Assembly: GCA_910584905.1 (NCBI GenBank)
Contig: CAJUCQ010000016.1
Coordinates: 53,138-117,137 of the forward strand
DNA length: 64,000 nt
Origin: an uncultured Muribaculaceae bacterium
GTDB lineage: Bacteria > Bacteroidota > Bacteroidia > Bacteroidales > Muribaculaceae
Direction: 5' to 3'
Part shown: piece by piece, positions 43,346 to 52,282 of the stretch
How the letters are laid out: the number at the start of each line of letters is the position of its first letter
Numbering within the stretch: the stretch's first letter is position 1
The notes under the pieces: model-generated
The model's database searches: none
What the model was told of the DNA's origin: nothing
What the model saw: only the letters and a program-made list of their open reading frames with translations
Made by a program: the position numbers and the translations under genes

Positions 43346-44761
43346 TCAGAATGCATTTTTTTCGCCACGCACTGCATTCCACACCGTGCGGACCATGATT
43401 TTGAGGTCAAGCAGGAAACTCCAGTGCTCGATATACCACACGTCATACTCCACGCGTTTTTCCATCTTCCACAGTTCGTCCGTGATACCGCGATAGCCGT
43501 TGACCTGCGCCCAGCCGGTGATGCCGGGCTTGACGGAGTGGCGCACCATATAACGGTCGACCAGACGCGTGTATTGCTCGGTGTGAATCAGCATGTGAGG
43601 TCTCGGGCCGACGACGCTCATGTCGCCGCGGAACACATTGATAAACTGCGGCAACTCGTCGAGCGAGGTCTTGCGGAGGAAGGCGCCAAGACGCGTCTTG
43701 CGCGGGTCGTCGGCCGTGGCCTGAGCTTTGTCGCTATCCTTGTTCATCTTCATGGTGCGGAACTTCAGGCAGTCGAAATCTTTGCCGAGATAGCCGGTGC
43801 GTTTCTGCCTGAAATATACCGGACCGGGCGACGACGCCTTGACCGCGATGGCCACCGGGATGTAAATCAAGGGGTAGAAAATCAGGAATGTTCCGGACAC
43901 AAGGAGGTCGAAGCTGCGCTTGAGCACACGGTTGGTCCACGAATTGAGCGGATTGCTCAGAGTCGACAACACCGGCATCGAGCCTATGTTGTTGAGCTGG
44001 AAGCGACGCGCGTAGTAGCGCGAAATCTGAGGCACATAGTAGAAATCGGCGACATTGTTGTCGGCGATGGCTGTGACGTAGCTCATTGCCTCATGATGGC
44101 CCGAGAGTGTATAAAAAATCTGGTCGACGTTTTTTTTGCTCATAAAGTCGCCGAGGCCGGCTACCGGGCCGAGATACGGAGCATCAATCCCCACGGGAGC
44201 GTGGTCGCCGAAAACGCCGAGGACATTATAGCCGAAGCCTTTGTCGGCCTTCATTGCCTCGTAAAGACGCCCTGCGGTCTCGTCCGTGCCTATAATCACG
44301 ACCTTGGCGCTGTTATGGCCCTTGCGCCGCAGATACTTCACAAGCAGGCGCACGGAGATGCGCATGATAAAGAGCAAGACAAGAAAGTTGAGATAGAAGA
44401 AGCCGATCGCCCTGTACACTTCCGGAGGCTGAAGCCCCATGATAATCATAAGCGAAAGAAAAACGGGGACGTGAAGCCCGAGCGTATAAAAAACTCCGCG
44501 GACCACACCCTCCATCTGCACGGCGCGACGTGCATGAGCATGCTCTTTCTGGAAATAAAACGACGGAAGCATGGCGATATTGGCTAAAAGCCACATCAGC
44601 TTTTCCCCGGAAACGCCGTCAACGCAAGAAAGTCCGGGATAAAAACACCACGCTGACAACGCGGCAAGGTTTACGACCACAAGGTCGCATAACACATATA
44701 TCGAATGCAGATAGCGCCCGTAACCGCTTACACGACGCCCGGAAGGTATTGAATCTTGCAT
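43346..44761 (-). CDS. Undecaprenyl-phosphate sugar phosphotransferase (WcaJ/WbaP type)
   Basis: Initiates capsule or exopolysaccharide repeats by moving a sugar 1-phosphate (commonly glucose) onto undecaprenyl phosphate. The 471 residues have four N-terminal membrane helices (about 15-130), a Rossmann-like CoA-binding-type domain (KVVIIGTDETAGRLYEAM near 150), one more helix (LLVSGTFLIFYPLIYIPVAIA), and the catalytic bacterial sugar transferase domain with VYFRQKRTGYLGKDF, KFRTMK, DELPQFINVFRGDMS, GPRP and GITGWAQVNGYRG. The start is ATG 44761 (MQDSIPSGRR). No polysaccharide cluster surrounds it, so it is probably a stand-alone initiating enzyme. Confidence 0.92.
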   Translation of the reverse strand: MQDSIPSGRRVSGYGRYLHSIYVLCDLVVVNLAALSAWCFYPGLSCVDGVSGEKLMWLLANIAMLPSFYFQKEHAHARRAVQMEGVVRGVFYTLGLHVPVFLSLMIIMGLQPPEVYRAIGFFYLNFLVLLFIMRISVRLLVKYLRRKGHNSAKVVIIGTDETAGRLYEAMKADKGFGYNVLGVFGDHAPVGIDAPYLGPVAGLGDFMSKKNVDQIFYTLSGHHEAMSYVTAIADNNVADFYYVPQISRYYARRFQLNNIGSMPVLSTLSNPLNSWTNRVLKRSFDLLVSGTFLIFYPLIYIPVAIAVKASSPGPVYFRQKRTGYLGKDFDCLKFRTMKMNKDSDKAQATADDPRKTRLGAFLRKTSLDELPQFINVFRGDMSVVGPRPHMLIHTEQYTRLVDRYMVRHSVKPGITGWAQVNGYRGITDELWKMEKRVEYDVWYIEHWSFLLDLKIMVRTVWNAVRGEKNAF

Positions 44762-44779
44762 AATTTCGATTATGAGGAA

Positions 44780-44818
44780 CTCCCGCATCCGCCCGTAAAA
44801 AACCGGCGGATGCGGGAG
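44780..44818 (-). terminator. Terminator after the DUF349 gene
   Basis: A perfect 14-bp stem CTCCCGCATCCGCC (44780-44793) with GGCGGATGCGGGAG (44805-44818), immediately downstream of the DUF349 stop on the minus strand. The loop holds T6 as read on that strand, with TT just after the stem. It also lies just before the next gene's ATG at 44761. Confidence 0.7.
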
Positions 44819-44828
44819 AGGGTGGATG

Positions 44829-46721
44829 TTATTGTTCTTTAGAGGCTATACCGGCGTCGATGACGGCGATTTTCTGCTCAAGGTCGGCAATGTCGGCCTT
44901 GAGGCGCTCAATCCTGCGCTGCAAATCGCGCACGAGAGATTCGCCGCTCTTGGATTTCGACGAAAGGAAGCCGAGATTGTTCTCGTATGTGCGGAGGTCG
45001 TTCCGGCGAGCCTCAAGGATGCGGAGCGTATGCTCGCGCTCGCGGTAGAGCTTGTTTTCATCGCCTTCAAGACGCGATATAATCTCGCGGAAATTATTCA
45101 TCCGTCGACGCGACTCCTGAAGGTTGAACTTGTCGCGCACGGCGTCGCAGGCCTCGCGGTAAGCTTCGTAGACTTTGTCTTTTTCGCGGAAGGGCACATG
45201 GCCTATTTCCTGCCACCCGGCCTGAAGACCGCGAAGACGGGCGAATGCTTCGTCGCGGCTACCTTCGAAAGAGAGAAGAGCCGACAGCTGACCGATAATC
45301 TCGCGCTTAGCCTTCAGATTGGCGGACTCTTCGTTGCGGACGCCTGACGTGGCCTCTTTTTTGCGGGCGAAAAATGCGTCGCAGGCGCCGGAAAAACGCT
45401 TCCACACGGCATCGCTCTGTTTTTTGGGCACGGGGCCGATTGTGCGCCATTCCTTCTGGAGGGCGGCAAGAGCCTCGGTCGTCGAGCGCCATTCGGAGCT
45501 TTGGCTCATGGCTTCGGCGCGTTCGGCAAGTTCGGTCTTGCGGGCGAGGTTGCGGCTCAGTTCTTCGCGCGAGTTTCTGTAATATTCAGCCTTTGTGCGG
45601 AAAAACTCGTCGCAAGCGGAGCGGAATCGTCCGAAAAGACGGCGATTGGCCTTCGGCGAAGCCTGTCCGGTCTCCCCCCATGACTTTTGAAGGGCGAGAA
45701 CCGTGGCCGTGGCCTCGTCCCAAGCGGCATAGGTCTTGAGCGCGGATGTGTCAAGACTCTCGATCTGCACGCAAAGCGCCTCCTTTGCGGCCTCATGGAC
45801 AGCTTCTTCGGCCTTGCGAGCTTCGAAATAGGCCTGATAGCGTTTGTTTATCTCAACGGATGCCTCGCGGAAGCCATTCCATATCTCGTCACGGAGTTCC
45901 TTGGCAACGGGGCCTATCTGACGCCACTTGTTGTGAAGCTCCTGAAGGCGGCGGTATGCCGCAATCACGTCTTCGCCGGCGGCAAGAGTCTTGGCTTCGC
46001 CGAGAAGCTCCTGCTTGGTATCAAGATTTTTCTTGAAATCGTAGTCGCGGAGCTCTTTGTTGATTTTAAGATTGTCGGAGAAGCGTTCGCGCGCCTCCTG
46101 AAAGCGCTTCCACACGCCGGTTTCTTCGGTCTGGTCAACTTCACCGATAGCATTGAACTCATCCTGAAGTTCACGATAGCGCGGGAACGTGCGGTTCACG
46201 TTGTCCGTATCTTCCGCAAGGGCGATGATTTCCTCGATGATTGCGTTTTTGCGCTCAAGGTTTGCGGCCTTCACAGCCAGTTGATCGGCACTCCAAGCGT
46301 TCTTTTTTTCGCGCGCTGCGTTAATGAGGTCATTGAAGGTGATTTCCGCAGCATTGCGGGCCACGCTGTCTTCCGCCGAAACAGTTTCGGCAGCGGCATT
46401 ATGGAGCGAGAAAAACTGCTGGCGCAGACGCCTTAGCTCGTCGTTGGTGATTTCTGAAGCATCCTTGGCCAAAAGCTCGCGGGCGGCGTCCAGCAGGGAG
46501 TCGTAGGTAAGTTCCGGGCGTCGGGGCGATGTCATTTCAAGCTCGGCGGCGGCTTCAGGGTCTTCGTGGTCGGGACCGACGGTCTCGATTGTTTCGGTTC
46601 GGGCATCGGCGGCCGCATCGGCGGTCGACGCCTCGGTCGTGGGGGTTGCCGTGTCGGCGGCTGAAAGCTGGTCTTTTGTCACTTCAGCGTCCGACAGAGG
46701 GGAGGTTTCTCGCAATTCCAT
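44829..46721 (-). CDS. DUF349 repeat protein
   Basis: A 630-residue, highly charged helical protein. After an acidic low-complexity N-terminus (about residues 1-75, Ala/Thr/Glu-rich) come several DUF349 repeats of about 75 residues. They are recognisable by repeated W-x-x-I-G-x-V turns followed by a W-x-R/G-F segment (for example WRQIGPVAKELRDEIWNGF, WRTIGPVPKKQSDAVWKRF, WQEIGHVPFREKDKVYEAY). The C-terminal 80 residues form a coiled coil (LRTYENNLGFLSSK ... DIADLEQKIAVID). DUF349 proteins occur across Bacteroidota; the role is unknown. It has its own consensus promoter and a terminator, so it is monocistronic. Confidence 0.9.
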   Translation of the reverse strand: MELRETSPLSDAEVTKDQLSAADTATPTTEASTADAAADARTETIETVGPDHEDPEAAAELEMTSPRRPELTYDSLLDAARELLAKDASEITNDELRRLRQQFFSLHNAAAETVSAEDSVARNAAEITFNDLINAAREKKNAWSADQLAVKAANLERKNAIIEEIIALAEDTDNVNRTFPRYRELQDEFNAIGEVDQTEETGVWKRFQEARERFSDNLKINKELRDYDFKKNLDTKQELLGEAKTLAAGEDVIAAYRRLQELHNKWRQIGPVAKELRDEIWNGFREASVEINKRYQAYFEARKAEEAVHEAAKEALCVQIESLDTSALKTYAAWDEATATVLALQKSWGETGQASPKANRRLFGRFRSACDEFFRTKAEYYRNSREELSRNLARKTELAERAEAMSQSSEWRSTTEALAALQKEWRTIGPVPKKQSDAVWKRFSGACDAFFARKKEATSGVRNEESANLKAKREIIGQLSALLSFEGSRDEAFARLRGLQAGWQEIGHVPFREKDKVYEAYREACDAVRDKFNLQESRRRMNNFREIISRLEGDENKLYREREHTLRILEARRNDLRTYENNLGFLSSKSKSGESLVRDLQRRIERLKADIADLEQKIAVIDAGIASKEQ

Positions 46722-46806
46722 AATTTAGAACAGGGGGTGACTGTAAAACGAAAATATAGTGACGCGTCGGCCTCCCGGATGGGAGGTCTCGACGGGGTTC
46801 ACGGCT

Positions 46807-46837
46807 CAAAAGTAGTAAAAAACTTTCAATCTGCAAA
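46807..46837 (-). promoter_or_regulatory. Promoter of the DUF349 gene
   Basis: Minus-strand TTTG (46834-46837) and TACTTTTG (46807-46814) are separated by 19 bp. The leader would be about 80 nt. The leader DNA (46722-46800) shows a GC-rich inverted stretch near 46770-46795, but no recognised riboswitch. Confidence 0.7.
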
Positions 46838-46874
46838 AAAATGTTTACTCCGATGCGTCTTTCCCGCACGGCAA

Positions 46875-49718
46875 TCACAGATACGGCGCTGTGGGAGAGC
46901 TTCCTGCGGCGATTTCCTCGGGAGTGCCTTCGGCCACGATGCGTCCGCCGCCCGACCCTCCCGACGGCCCCATGTCTATGATATGGTCGGCGGCCTTGAG
47001 CACGTCGACGTTGTGCTCGATGACAAGCACCGTGTTGCCGCGCTCGACAAGTCGGTTCAGGAGCGAAAGAAGTGTGTTCACATCTTCAAAATGAAGGCCG
47101 GTGGTCGGCTCGTCAAGGATGAACAGGGTGCGGCCTGTGTCTTTTTTTGCCAGCTCGGAAGCGAGCTTCACGCGCTGGTTCTCGCCGCCGGAAAGAGTCG
47201 ACGACGGCTGGCCGAGTTTGATATATCCCAGACCTATCTCCTGAAGCACCTTTATTTTTTTCAATATCTGCGGCACTCCGGCAAAAAACTCCACGGCCTG
47301 ATTTATCGTCATGTCCAGTACGTCGGCTATGCTCTTGCCCTTAAAGCGCACCTCAAGAGTCTCGCGATTGTAGCGTTTCCCGGAGCAGGCCTCGCATGGC
47401 ACGAGAATATCGGGCAGAAAGTTCATCTCTATGGTCTTGTAGCCGTTGCCCTTGCATACCTCACAACGTCCGCCGGCCACATTGAATGAAAAACGCCCCG
47501 GCTTATAGCCGCGTATTTTTGCTTCCGGGAGATTCACGAAGAGCGAACGGATGTCGGTAAACACGCCCGTGTATGTCGCCGGATTCGAGCGTGGCGTGCG
47601 CCCGAGTGGCGACTGGTCGACCGTGACAACCTTGTCGATGTTTTCAATGCCGTCTATTCCTACGTATGGCAAGGGCTCGGTTTCCGATTGGTAGAAATGA
47701 CGGCTCAGCACGGGTTGGAGCGTGCCGTTGACGAGCGATGACTTCCCGCTTCCCGACACGCCCGCGACGCATATAAACGTGCCTAACGGAAGCGTGAGCG
47801 TGACGTTTTTCAGATTGTGGCCGGTCGCTCCTCTCAGCGTTAGGGTTCTGCCATTGCCTTTGCGTCTCGCCGCAGGCATGAATTTCGGATGACGCCCGTT
47901 CAGGAACCCGGCAGTAAGCGTATCGGATTCAAGCATTTCGGCCGGAGTCCCGGCGAAAACCACTTTGCCGCCCTTGCGTCCGGCGCCGGGGCCGATGTCG
48001 ACTATATAATCGGCTTCACGCATGATATCCTCGTCGTGCTCGACCACGATGATGCTGTTGGAGGCGTCGCGAAGTTTTTTCAACGACGCAATCAGGCGAT
48101 GATTGTCGCGCTGATGCAGGCCGATAGACGGCTCGTCAAGGATGTAAAGCACGTTCACAAGCTCCGAACCCAGCTGGGTGGCAAGCCTGATGCGTTGGCT
48201 TTCGCCGCCGGAAAGTGTGGCGGAATTGCGGTCGAGCTGAAGGTAGTCAAGCCCGACCTCTACAAGAAAATGAAGACGCGCGGAGATTTCTTTGACTATC
48301 TCCGTGGCGATGAGCCGGTCACGCTCGTCAAGGCGTTCGAGCAAGCCGACACTCCACTCGTAAAGAGCGGCAATGTCCATTCCGCACAATTCGGCTATAT
48401 TCTTGCCGTCGACGAAGAAGTGCAAGGCCTCGCGGTTGAGGCGCGCACCCTGACACTCGGGGCATACTGTTCGTGAAAAGAATTTTCCGCTCCAACGCTT
48501 TGATGCGGCCGTGGCCTCATCGTCGTCCTGCTGAAGCTCGATATATTTTACTATTCCGTCGAACGACGAAAAGAAATCCGCGCCCGGAATGCTGTCGCCG
48601 TGCACAAGTGGCGGAGTCGGAGTGCCGTGAAGGATTTCATCGACCGCTTCCTCAGGGAGTTCGCCGACAGGCGTCCTCAAATCGGCGCCGTGGCGCTCGC
48701 AGATGGCGCCAATCTGCCTGAACAGAATGTTGTCTTTGTATTTGCCTATCGGAGCAAGTCCGCCGGAATGAATGCTCAGTTTTGGATCGGGCATAAGTTT
48801 ATCCCGGTCGACGAGGTCGACATAACCCAAGCCCTTGCATCGCGGACATGCGCCCTGCGGGGAATTGAACGAAAAATTATGCGGAGCCGGGTCGTGATAA
48901 GATATGCCGCTGACGGGGTCCATCAGTTCCTGACTGTAAAAATAGACGGCATCGGCGTCGACGTCATATACGGCCATCTCGCGGTTGCCCTGCTCAAGCG
49001 CCGTCTCCACCGAGTTCAGCAATCGCGCCGTGTCTTTATCTGACACTTTCAGGCGGTCTACGACGAGTTCGATGGTGTGGTTTTTATATCGGTCGAGCTT
49101 CATGCCGGGGGCTATTTCACTGATTCGGCCGTCAACGCGCACGTTGAGATATCCCTTCTTTGTCAATTGCTCGAAAAGGTCGCGGTAGTGTCCCTTGCGG
49201 TTCTTCACCAGAGGCGCGAGGATATACAGCCTGCGGCCGTCGAACTTCTCGGTTATAAGCCCCACGATTTTTTCAGGCGTATATTTCACCATCTCCTCAC
49301 CCGTGATATAACTTCGGGCGTGGCCGGCACGCGCAAACAAAAGTCGCAGGAAGTCGTAGACTTCGGTGGTGGTGCCTATCGTGCTTCGAGGGTTGCGGTT
49401 GACTGTCTTTTGTTCGATGGCTATGACCGGGCAAAGACCGCTGATTTTATCCACGTCAGGACGCTCGAGATTCCCGAGCATATTGCGGGCGTAAGCCGAA
49501 AAGGTCTCGATATAGCGGCGCTGGCCTTCGGCAAAAATAGTGTCGAAAGCCAGTGATGATTTCCCTGAGCCGCTGAGCCCGGTGATAACCGTGAGCTTAT
49601 TGTGCGGAATCTCCACGTCAATATTCTTGAGATTATGCACCCGCGCTCCGATGACGGAAATTTTTCCGCTTCCGTCAATGTCAGCAAAGCTCTCTTTTTC
49701 CGTGGTGTCGTCTGTCAT
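46875..49718 (-). CDS. uvrA: Excinuclease ABC subunit A, complete second copy
   Basis: A 947-residue UvrA with both ABC ATPase halves. First Walker A GLSGSGKS is at 47-54, the second GVSGSGKS near 654. Two ABC signatures (TLSGGESQRIRLA and TLSGGENQRVKLA) and two Walker B/D-loops (YILDEPSIGLHQRD, FILDEPTTGLH) are present. Zinc-finger cysteines CPRCKGLG/CPECQGAR and CEVCKGNG/CEACSGKR are intact, so it should bind DNA and UvrB. It lies 22 bp after the lytic transglycosylase gene in the same direction. The left-edge gene (1-615) is a paralog. Which copy is the main repair enzyme is open. Confidence 0.96.
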   Translation of the reverse strand: MTDDTTEKESFADIDGSGKISVIGARVHNLKNIDVEIPHNKLTVITGLSGSGKSSLAFDTIFAEGQRRYIETFSAYARNMLGNLERPDVDKISGLCPVIAIEQKTVNRNPRSTIGTTTEVYDFLRLLFARAGHARSYITGEEMVKYTPEKIVGLITEKFDGRRLYILAPLVKNRKGHYRDLFEQLTKKGYLNVRVDGRISEIAPGMKLDRYKNHTIELVVDRLKVSDKDTARLLNSVETALEQGNREMAVYDVDADAVYFYSQELMDPVSGISYHDPAPHNFSFNSPQGACPRCKGLGYVDLVDRDKLMPDPKLSIHSGGLAPIGKYKDNILFRQIGAICERHGADLRTPVGELPEEAVDEILHGTPTPPLVHGDSIPGADFFSSFDGIVKYIELQQDDDEATAASKRWSGKFFSRTVCPECQGARLNREALHFFVDGKNIAELCGMDIAALYEWSVGLLERLDERDRLIATEIVKEISARLHFLVEVGLDYLQLDRNSATLSGGESQRIRLATQLGSELVNVLYILDEPSIGLHQRDNHRLIASLKKLRDASNSIIVVEHDEDIMREADYIVDIGPGAGRKGGKVVFAGTPAEMLESDTLTAGFLNGRHPKFMPAARRKGNGRTLTLRGATGHNLKNVTLTLPLGTFICVAGVSGSGKSSLVNGTLQPVLSRHFYQSETEPLPYVGIDGIENIDKVVTVDQSPLGRTPRSNPATYTGVFTDIRSLFVNLPEAKIRGYKPGRFSFNVAGGRCEVCKGNGYKTIEMNFLPDILVPCEACSGKRYNRETLEVRFKGKSIADVLDMTINQAVEFFAGVPQILKKIKVLQEIGLGYIKLGQPSSTLSGGENQRVKLASELAKKDTGRTLFILDEPTTGLHFEDVNTLLSLLNRLVERGNTVLVIEHNVDVLKAADHIIDMGPSGGSGGGRIVAEGTPEEIAAGSSPTAPYL

Positions 49719-49740
49719 AATACATTTGCGTTTGTCACGT

Positions 49741-50703
49741 TCAGTCCACGGTCCAGTGGTCGGAATACGTGGTTGTGCCTGCGGCTTTCCGCGAAAGCGA
49801 CTCCTTGAGCGGAAGTTTTACTTTGTAGGTTTTCCCGGTTTTATTGGGCAAGGTCTTGGAGCGAATCCACGGGTTGGCGTCGCGTAGTTGCGCGTAAGTC
49901 AGCCCATACTTTTTGGCCCAGTCGGCCCAGTCGGCAACCGGAGTGTTTACGGTCACGGTCTTGTATTTTCGCGGCTGATAGAGCTGTTTGTCGCGGAGCT
50001 TGTAGCCATATTTCGACGGATTTTTCATCAGCTCCTTGTAAGCCATCACCCGGAAGGGATAGCGCGCCGTTTCTTCGGTGAGCCAAAGGTCAAGCGAGGT
50101 TTTGGCCTGCTGTTTGGCAAGCTCGTTGGTGATGCGCGTCGGCCCCCCGTTGTAGGCGGCCATAACCGATGGCCAGTCGCCGAATTTGGCATATGAGTTT
50201 TTGAAATATCGGCAAGCCGCAGCAGTGGCTTTTTCGAGATTATAGCGCTCGTCGACATCTTCGTTCACTTCGAGCCCGTACTGCTTGGCCGTCGAAGGGA
50301 TGAACTGCCACAGCCCGGCGGCCTTGGCCGGAGAGTATGCCCTGTTGTTGAGCGTAGACTCCACGATAGCGAGATAGAGGAAGTCCTCGGGGACTCCGTT
50401 GGCTTTCAACAAGGGCGCAAGCTCGGGGAAATAACGGTTGGCGCGCTTGAGAATGAGCATTGTCGTGCCATGATTATAGATTATCGACGTGAGTTCGCGG
50501 TCGAACGCCTCGTAATATTCGGTTTTATCAAGGTCGATTGTCTGTCCGCAGATAGAGGTCTTGGCGGGTATCTCCGGGCTGTAGACCGGGGCGTAGACCT
50601 GACTCCGCTCCGGTTCGGCAAAGGCCGGTGTGGCCGGAGCCGCAAGCATCCCCGCCGCGACTGCGGCGGGAAGAAGCGATATATAGCGTATGGTGAGTTT
50701 CAT
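49741..50703 (-). CDS. Lytic transglycosylase (MltD-like) with C-terminal LysM-like region
   Basis: A 320-residue exported murein hydrolase that cleaves the MurNAc-GlcNAc bond with 1,6-anhydro formation. The signal peptide ends ATPAFA (29 residues). The SLT domain runs about 95-225, with catalytic E115 in AIVESTLNN, then AAGLWQFIPSTAKQYGL and VMAAYNGGPTRI. The last 70 residues (VADWADWAKKYGLTYAQLRDAN...) look like one degenerate LysM peptidoglycan-binding repeat. It is encoded between a T9SS-type secreted protein and uvrA, 65 bp after the former. Confidence 0.9.
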   Translation of the reverse strand: MKLTIRYISLLPAAVAAGMLAAPATPAFAEPERSQVYAPVYSPEIPAKTSICGQTIDLDKTEYYEAFDRELTSIIYNHGTTMLILKRANRYFPELAPLLKANGVPEDFLYLAIVESTLNNRAYSPAKAAGLWQFIPSTAKQYGLEVNEDVDERYNLEKATAAACRYFKNSYAKFGDWPSVMAAYNGGPTRITNELAKQQAKTSLDLWLTEETARYPFRVMAYKELMKNPSKYGYKLRDKQLYQPRKYKTVTVNTPVADWADWAKKYGLTYAQLRDANPWIRSKTLPNKTGKTYKVKLPLKESLSRKAAGTTTYSDHWTVD

Positions 50704-50768
50704 GTCGGTGGTGTGTTTTTGCGGTGGTTAAACGGATATATAACGCATCATGGCGTTGCGGAGTTGTC

Positions 50769-52094
50769 CTATTCCGGATCTTTTTCGCCGCCTGAGCCTG
50801 TCGCAGAGCCGCCGCTGTAATTGATTATATTGATGTCGCCGCTTTTTTTGTATTCTTTTCCGTCGGCGCCTTTGGCTTTTATTACATAGTAGTATGTTCC
50901 TGCCGGAACGACTTTTCCGTTGTACTTTCCATCCCAGCCCTGCGACGGGTCGGTGAGTGAGCACATCTTTATGCCCCACTTGTTGAAGATGTGGCATTCA
51001 AACTCGACGAGACTTTTGTAGCTGACCTTCCACTCGTCGTTGACTCCGGGCGACGCCCCGGGCGAAAACGCATTCGGGATGTCAAGCCTCGACTCGCCGA
51101 TAAAAATCTCGTAAGTCGTGCCGGTAAACCCGCAGGTGCCGGCATCGTTGTCGGCGACGAACCTTACATAGCTCGTGCCGTTTTCAAGAAATGTGTATGT
51201 AAAACTTTCTTCATTGAATGTATTTTCAGGAATATCGAAATCAGGCGAGCGGGAAATCTGCCATTCCCGGAATACAACGCCGTCGCTCACTGCCGCCGAA
51301 AATTCTATTTCGCACGGCGCCGATCCGCCGAGACCCGAATCGGCATTGTCGCTCTGCTCGTTGTCGTTTGAACGCTCGGTCTGCACGGCCTTTGTTTCGG
51401 CGGCGATGGCCTGAGTCGCACACATCTCGGACTCGACACTCCGCTCCATCTTCCACGCGCGCAAAAAGCGGTCGCCCGACAACCGGAAACGCGTGTCGCA
51501 AAGAGGGGCCTCGATGCCGAATAACGCGCCGGCTCCGGCGAGGATTTTCTCTTCTTCGGCCGTCGTGTAGGCGACTGCATCCTCATCAAATGCGAGGGTG
51601 GTATAGCTCAGCTTGAGCTCTCGTCCGAGTTCATCGCGTCGCCCCGTGATGGTATAAAACGGGATTGCCTCCGCCCGTCCGTCGAGCGCGAGGGCCATGC
51701 GCGAACAGTCGGATTCCCCGGGGGCCGCAGAGAGGTTGCGAAGCTCAAGCTCATGACGCGAATAGTCGACAATCCAGTAGCAGTACTGTCGGCCGCCGGA
51801 CGTCACAATAATCCCCGTGTCGCCGCCCGAAAGCGTCACAGTCCCGCCTGACGCCGGGAGGTCCTCGGCATACGCTCCCCCTGAAGACCCGAATGATTGC
51901 CACGCGGTTCCGCCTCCTGTGTACGACACCCGCACCCCGGAGGCGTTGTTGATGACATAAATCATTTCGAGCCCGGTCGACGCGGCCGGTCGGACTTCAA
52001 CCACCGGCAAAGAAGCGCCGTCGAACGTAAGAGCCGCCGAAGCGGCAAAGGGCATTGAAAGCGTGAAAATTGAGATTGATACGAACTTGTTCAT
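50769..52094 (-). CDS. Secreted protein with gliding-motility-associated (T9SS type B) C-terminal domain
   Basis: A 441-residue exported protein: signal peptide MNKFVSISIFTLSMPFAASA, then a beta-rich unique region, an Ig-like segment (about 270-340), and a CHU_C/type B sorting domain. The domain is recognisable by IPNAFSPGASPGVNDEWKVS, IFNKWGIKM, WDGKYNGKVVPAGTYYYVIKA. Such domains direct export by the type IX secretion system in Bacteroidota. Unusually, about 16 residues (SGGSATGSGGEKDPE at the end) extend past the usual terminal strand. It has a promoter divergent from thrC. Function unknown; surface or periplasm location is inferred. Confidence 0.82.
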   Translation of the reverse strand: MNKFVSISIFTLSMPFAASAALTFDGASLPVVEVRPAASTGLEMIYVINNASGVRVSYTGGGTAWQSFGSSGGAYAEDLPASGGTVTLSGGDTGIIVTSGGRQYCYWIVDYSRHELELRNLSAAPGESDCSRMALALDGRAEAIPFYTITGRRDELGRELKLSYTTLAFDEDAVAYTTAEEEKILAGAGALFGIEAPLCDTRFRLSGDRFLRAWKMERSVESEMCATQAIAAETKAVQTERSNDNEQSDNADSGLGGSAPCEIEFSAAVSDGVVFREWQISRSPDFDIPENTFNEESFTYTFLENGTSYVRFVADNDAGTCGFTGTTYEIFIGESRLDIPNAFSPGASPGVNDEWKVSYKSLVEFECHIFNKWGIKMCSLTDPSQGWDGKYNGKVVPAGTYYYVIKAKGADGKEYKKSGDINIINYSGGSATGSGGEKDPE

Positions 52095-52119
52095 CAGAAA
52101 TGTGAGCGGGTATAATCAG

Positions 52120-52150
52120 CAAAAATACAAAAAAACGTCTGAAAAATCAA
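52120..52150 (-). promoter_or_regulatory. Promoter of the T9SS protein-lytic transglycosylase-uvrA run
   Basis: Minus-strand TTG (52148-52150), a 20-bp spacer and TATTTTTG (52120-52127). Predicted leader about 20 nt to the ATG at 52094. Confidence 0.65.
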
Positions 52151-52170
52151 GCCCGCGCAATGCCGCGGGC
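52151..52170. repeat. GC hairpin between divergent promoters
   Basis: GCCCGCG (52151-52157) pairs with CGCGGGC (52164-52170). A T6 run lies 21 bp further on in the plus direction. It sits upstream of both transcription starts, so it is not a leader structure; it may block read-through or be an operator. Confidence 0.4.
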
Positions 52171-52228
52171 CATTCTTAATCTTTTTTAAGCCTGTTCGAC
52201 TTTCATTCCGATTTTTCGAGGCCCGTTC

Positions 52229-52260
52229 TTTGTGTTTCTTATATTTTTTTGTTAAGTTTG
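52229..52260 (+). promoter_or_regulatory. Promoter of thrC
   Basis: TTTG (52229-52232), a 20-bp spacer and TAAGTTTG (52253-52260) fit the Bacteroidota consensus. The leader would be only about 16 nt, so no attenuator or riboswitch controls thrC. Confidence 0.75.
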
Positions 52261-52282
52261 CAAAAGCAAAACGGACTCATAG

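Noticed and set aside
43424..44587. A 387-codon plus-strand open frame opposite the sugar phosphotransferase
   Set aside because: Shadow frame; the minus-strand gene has membrane helices and conserved sugar-transferase motifs.
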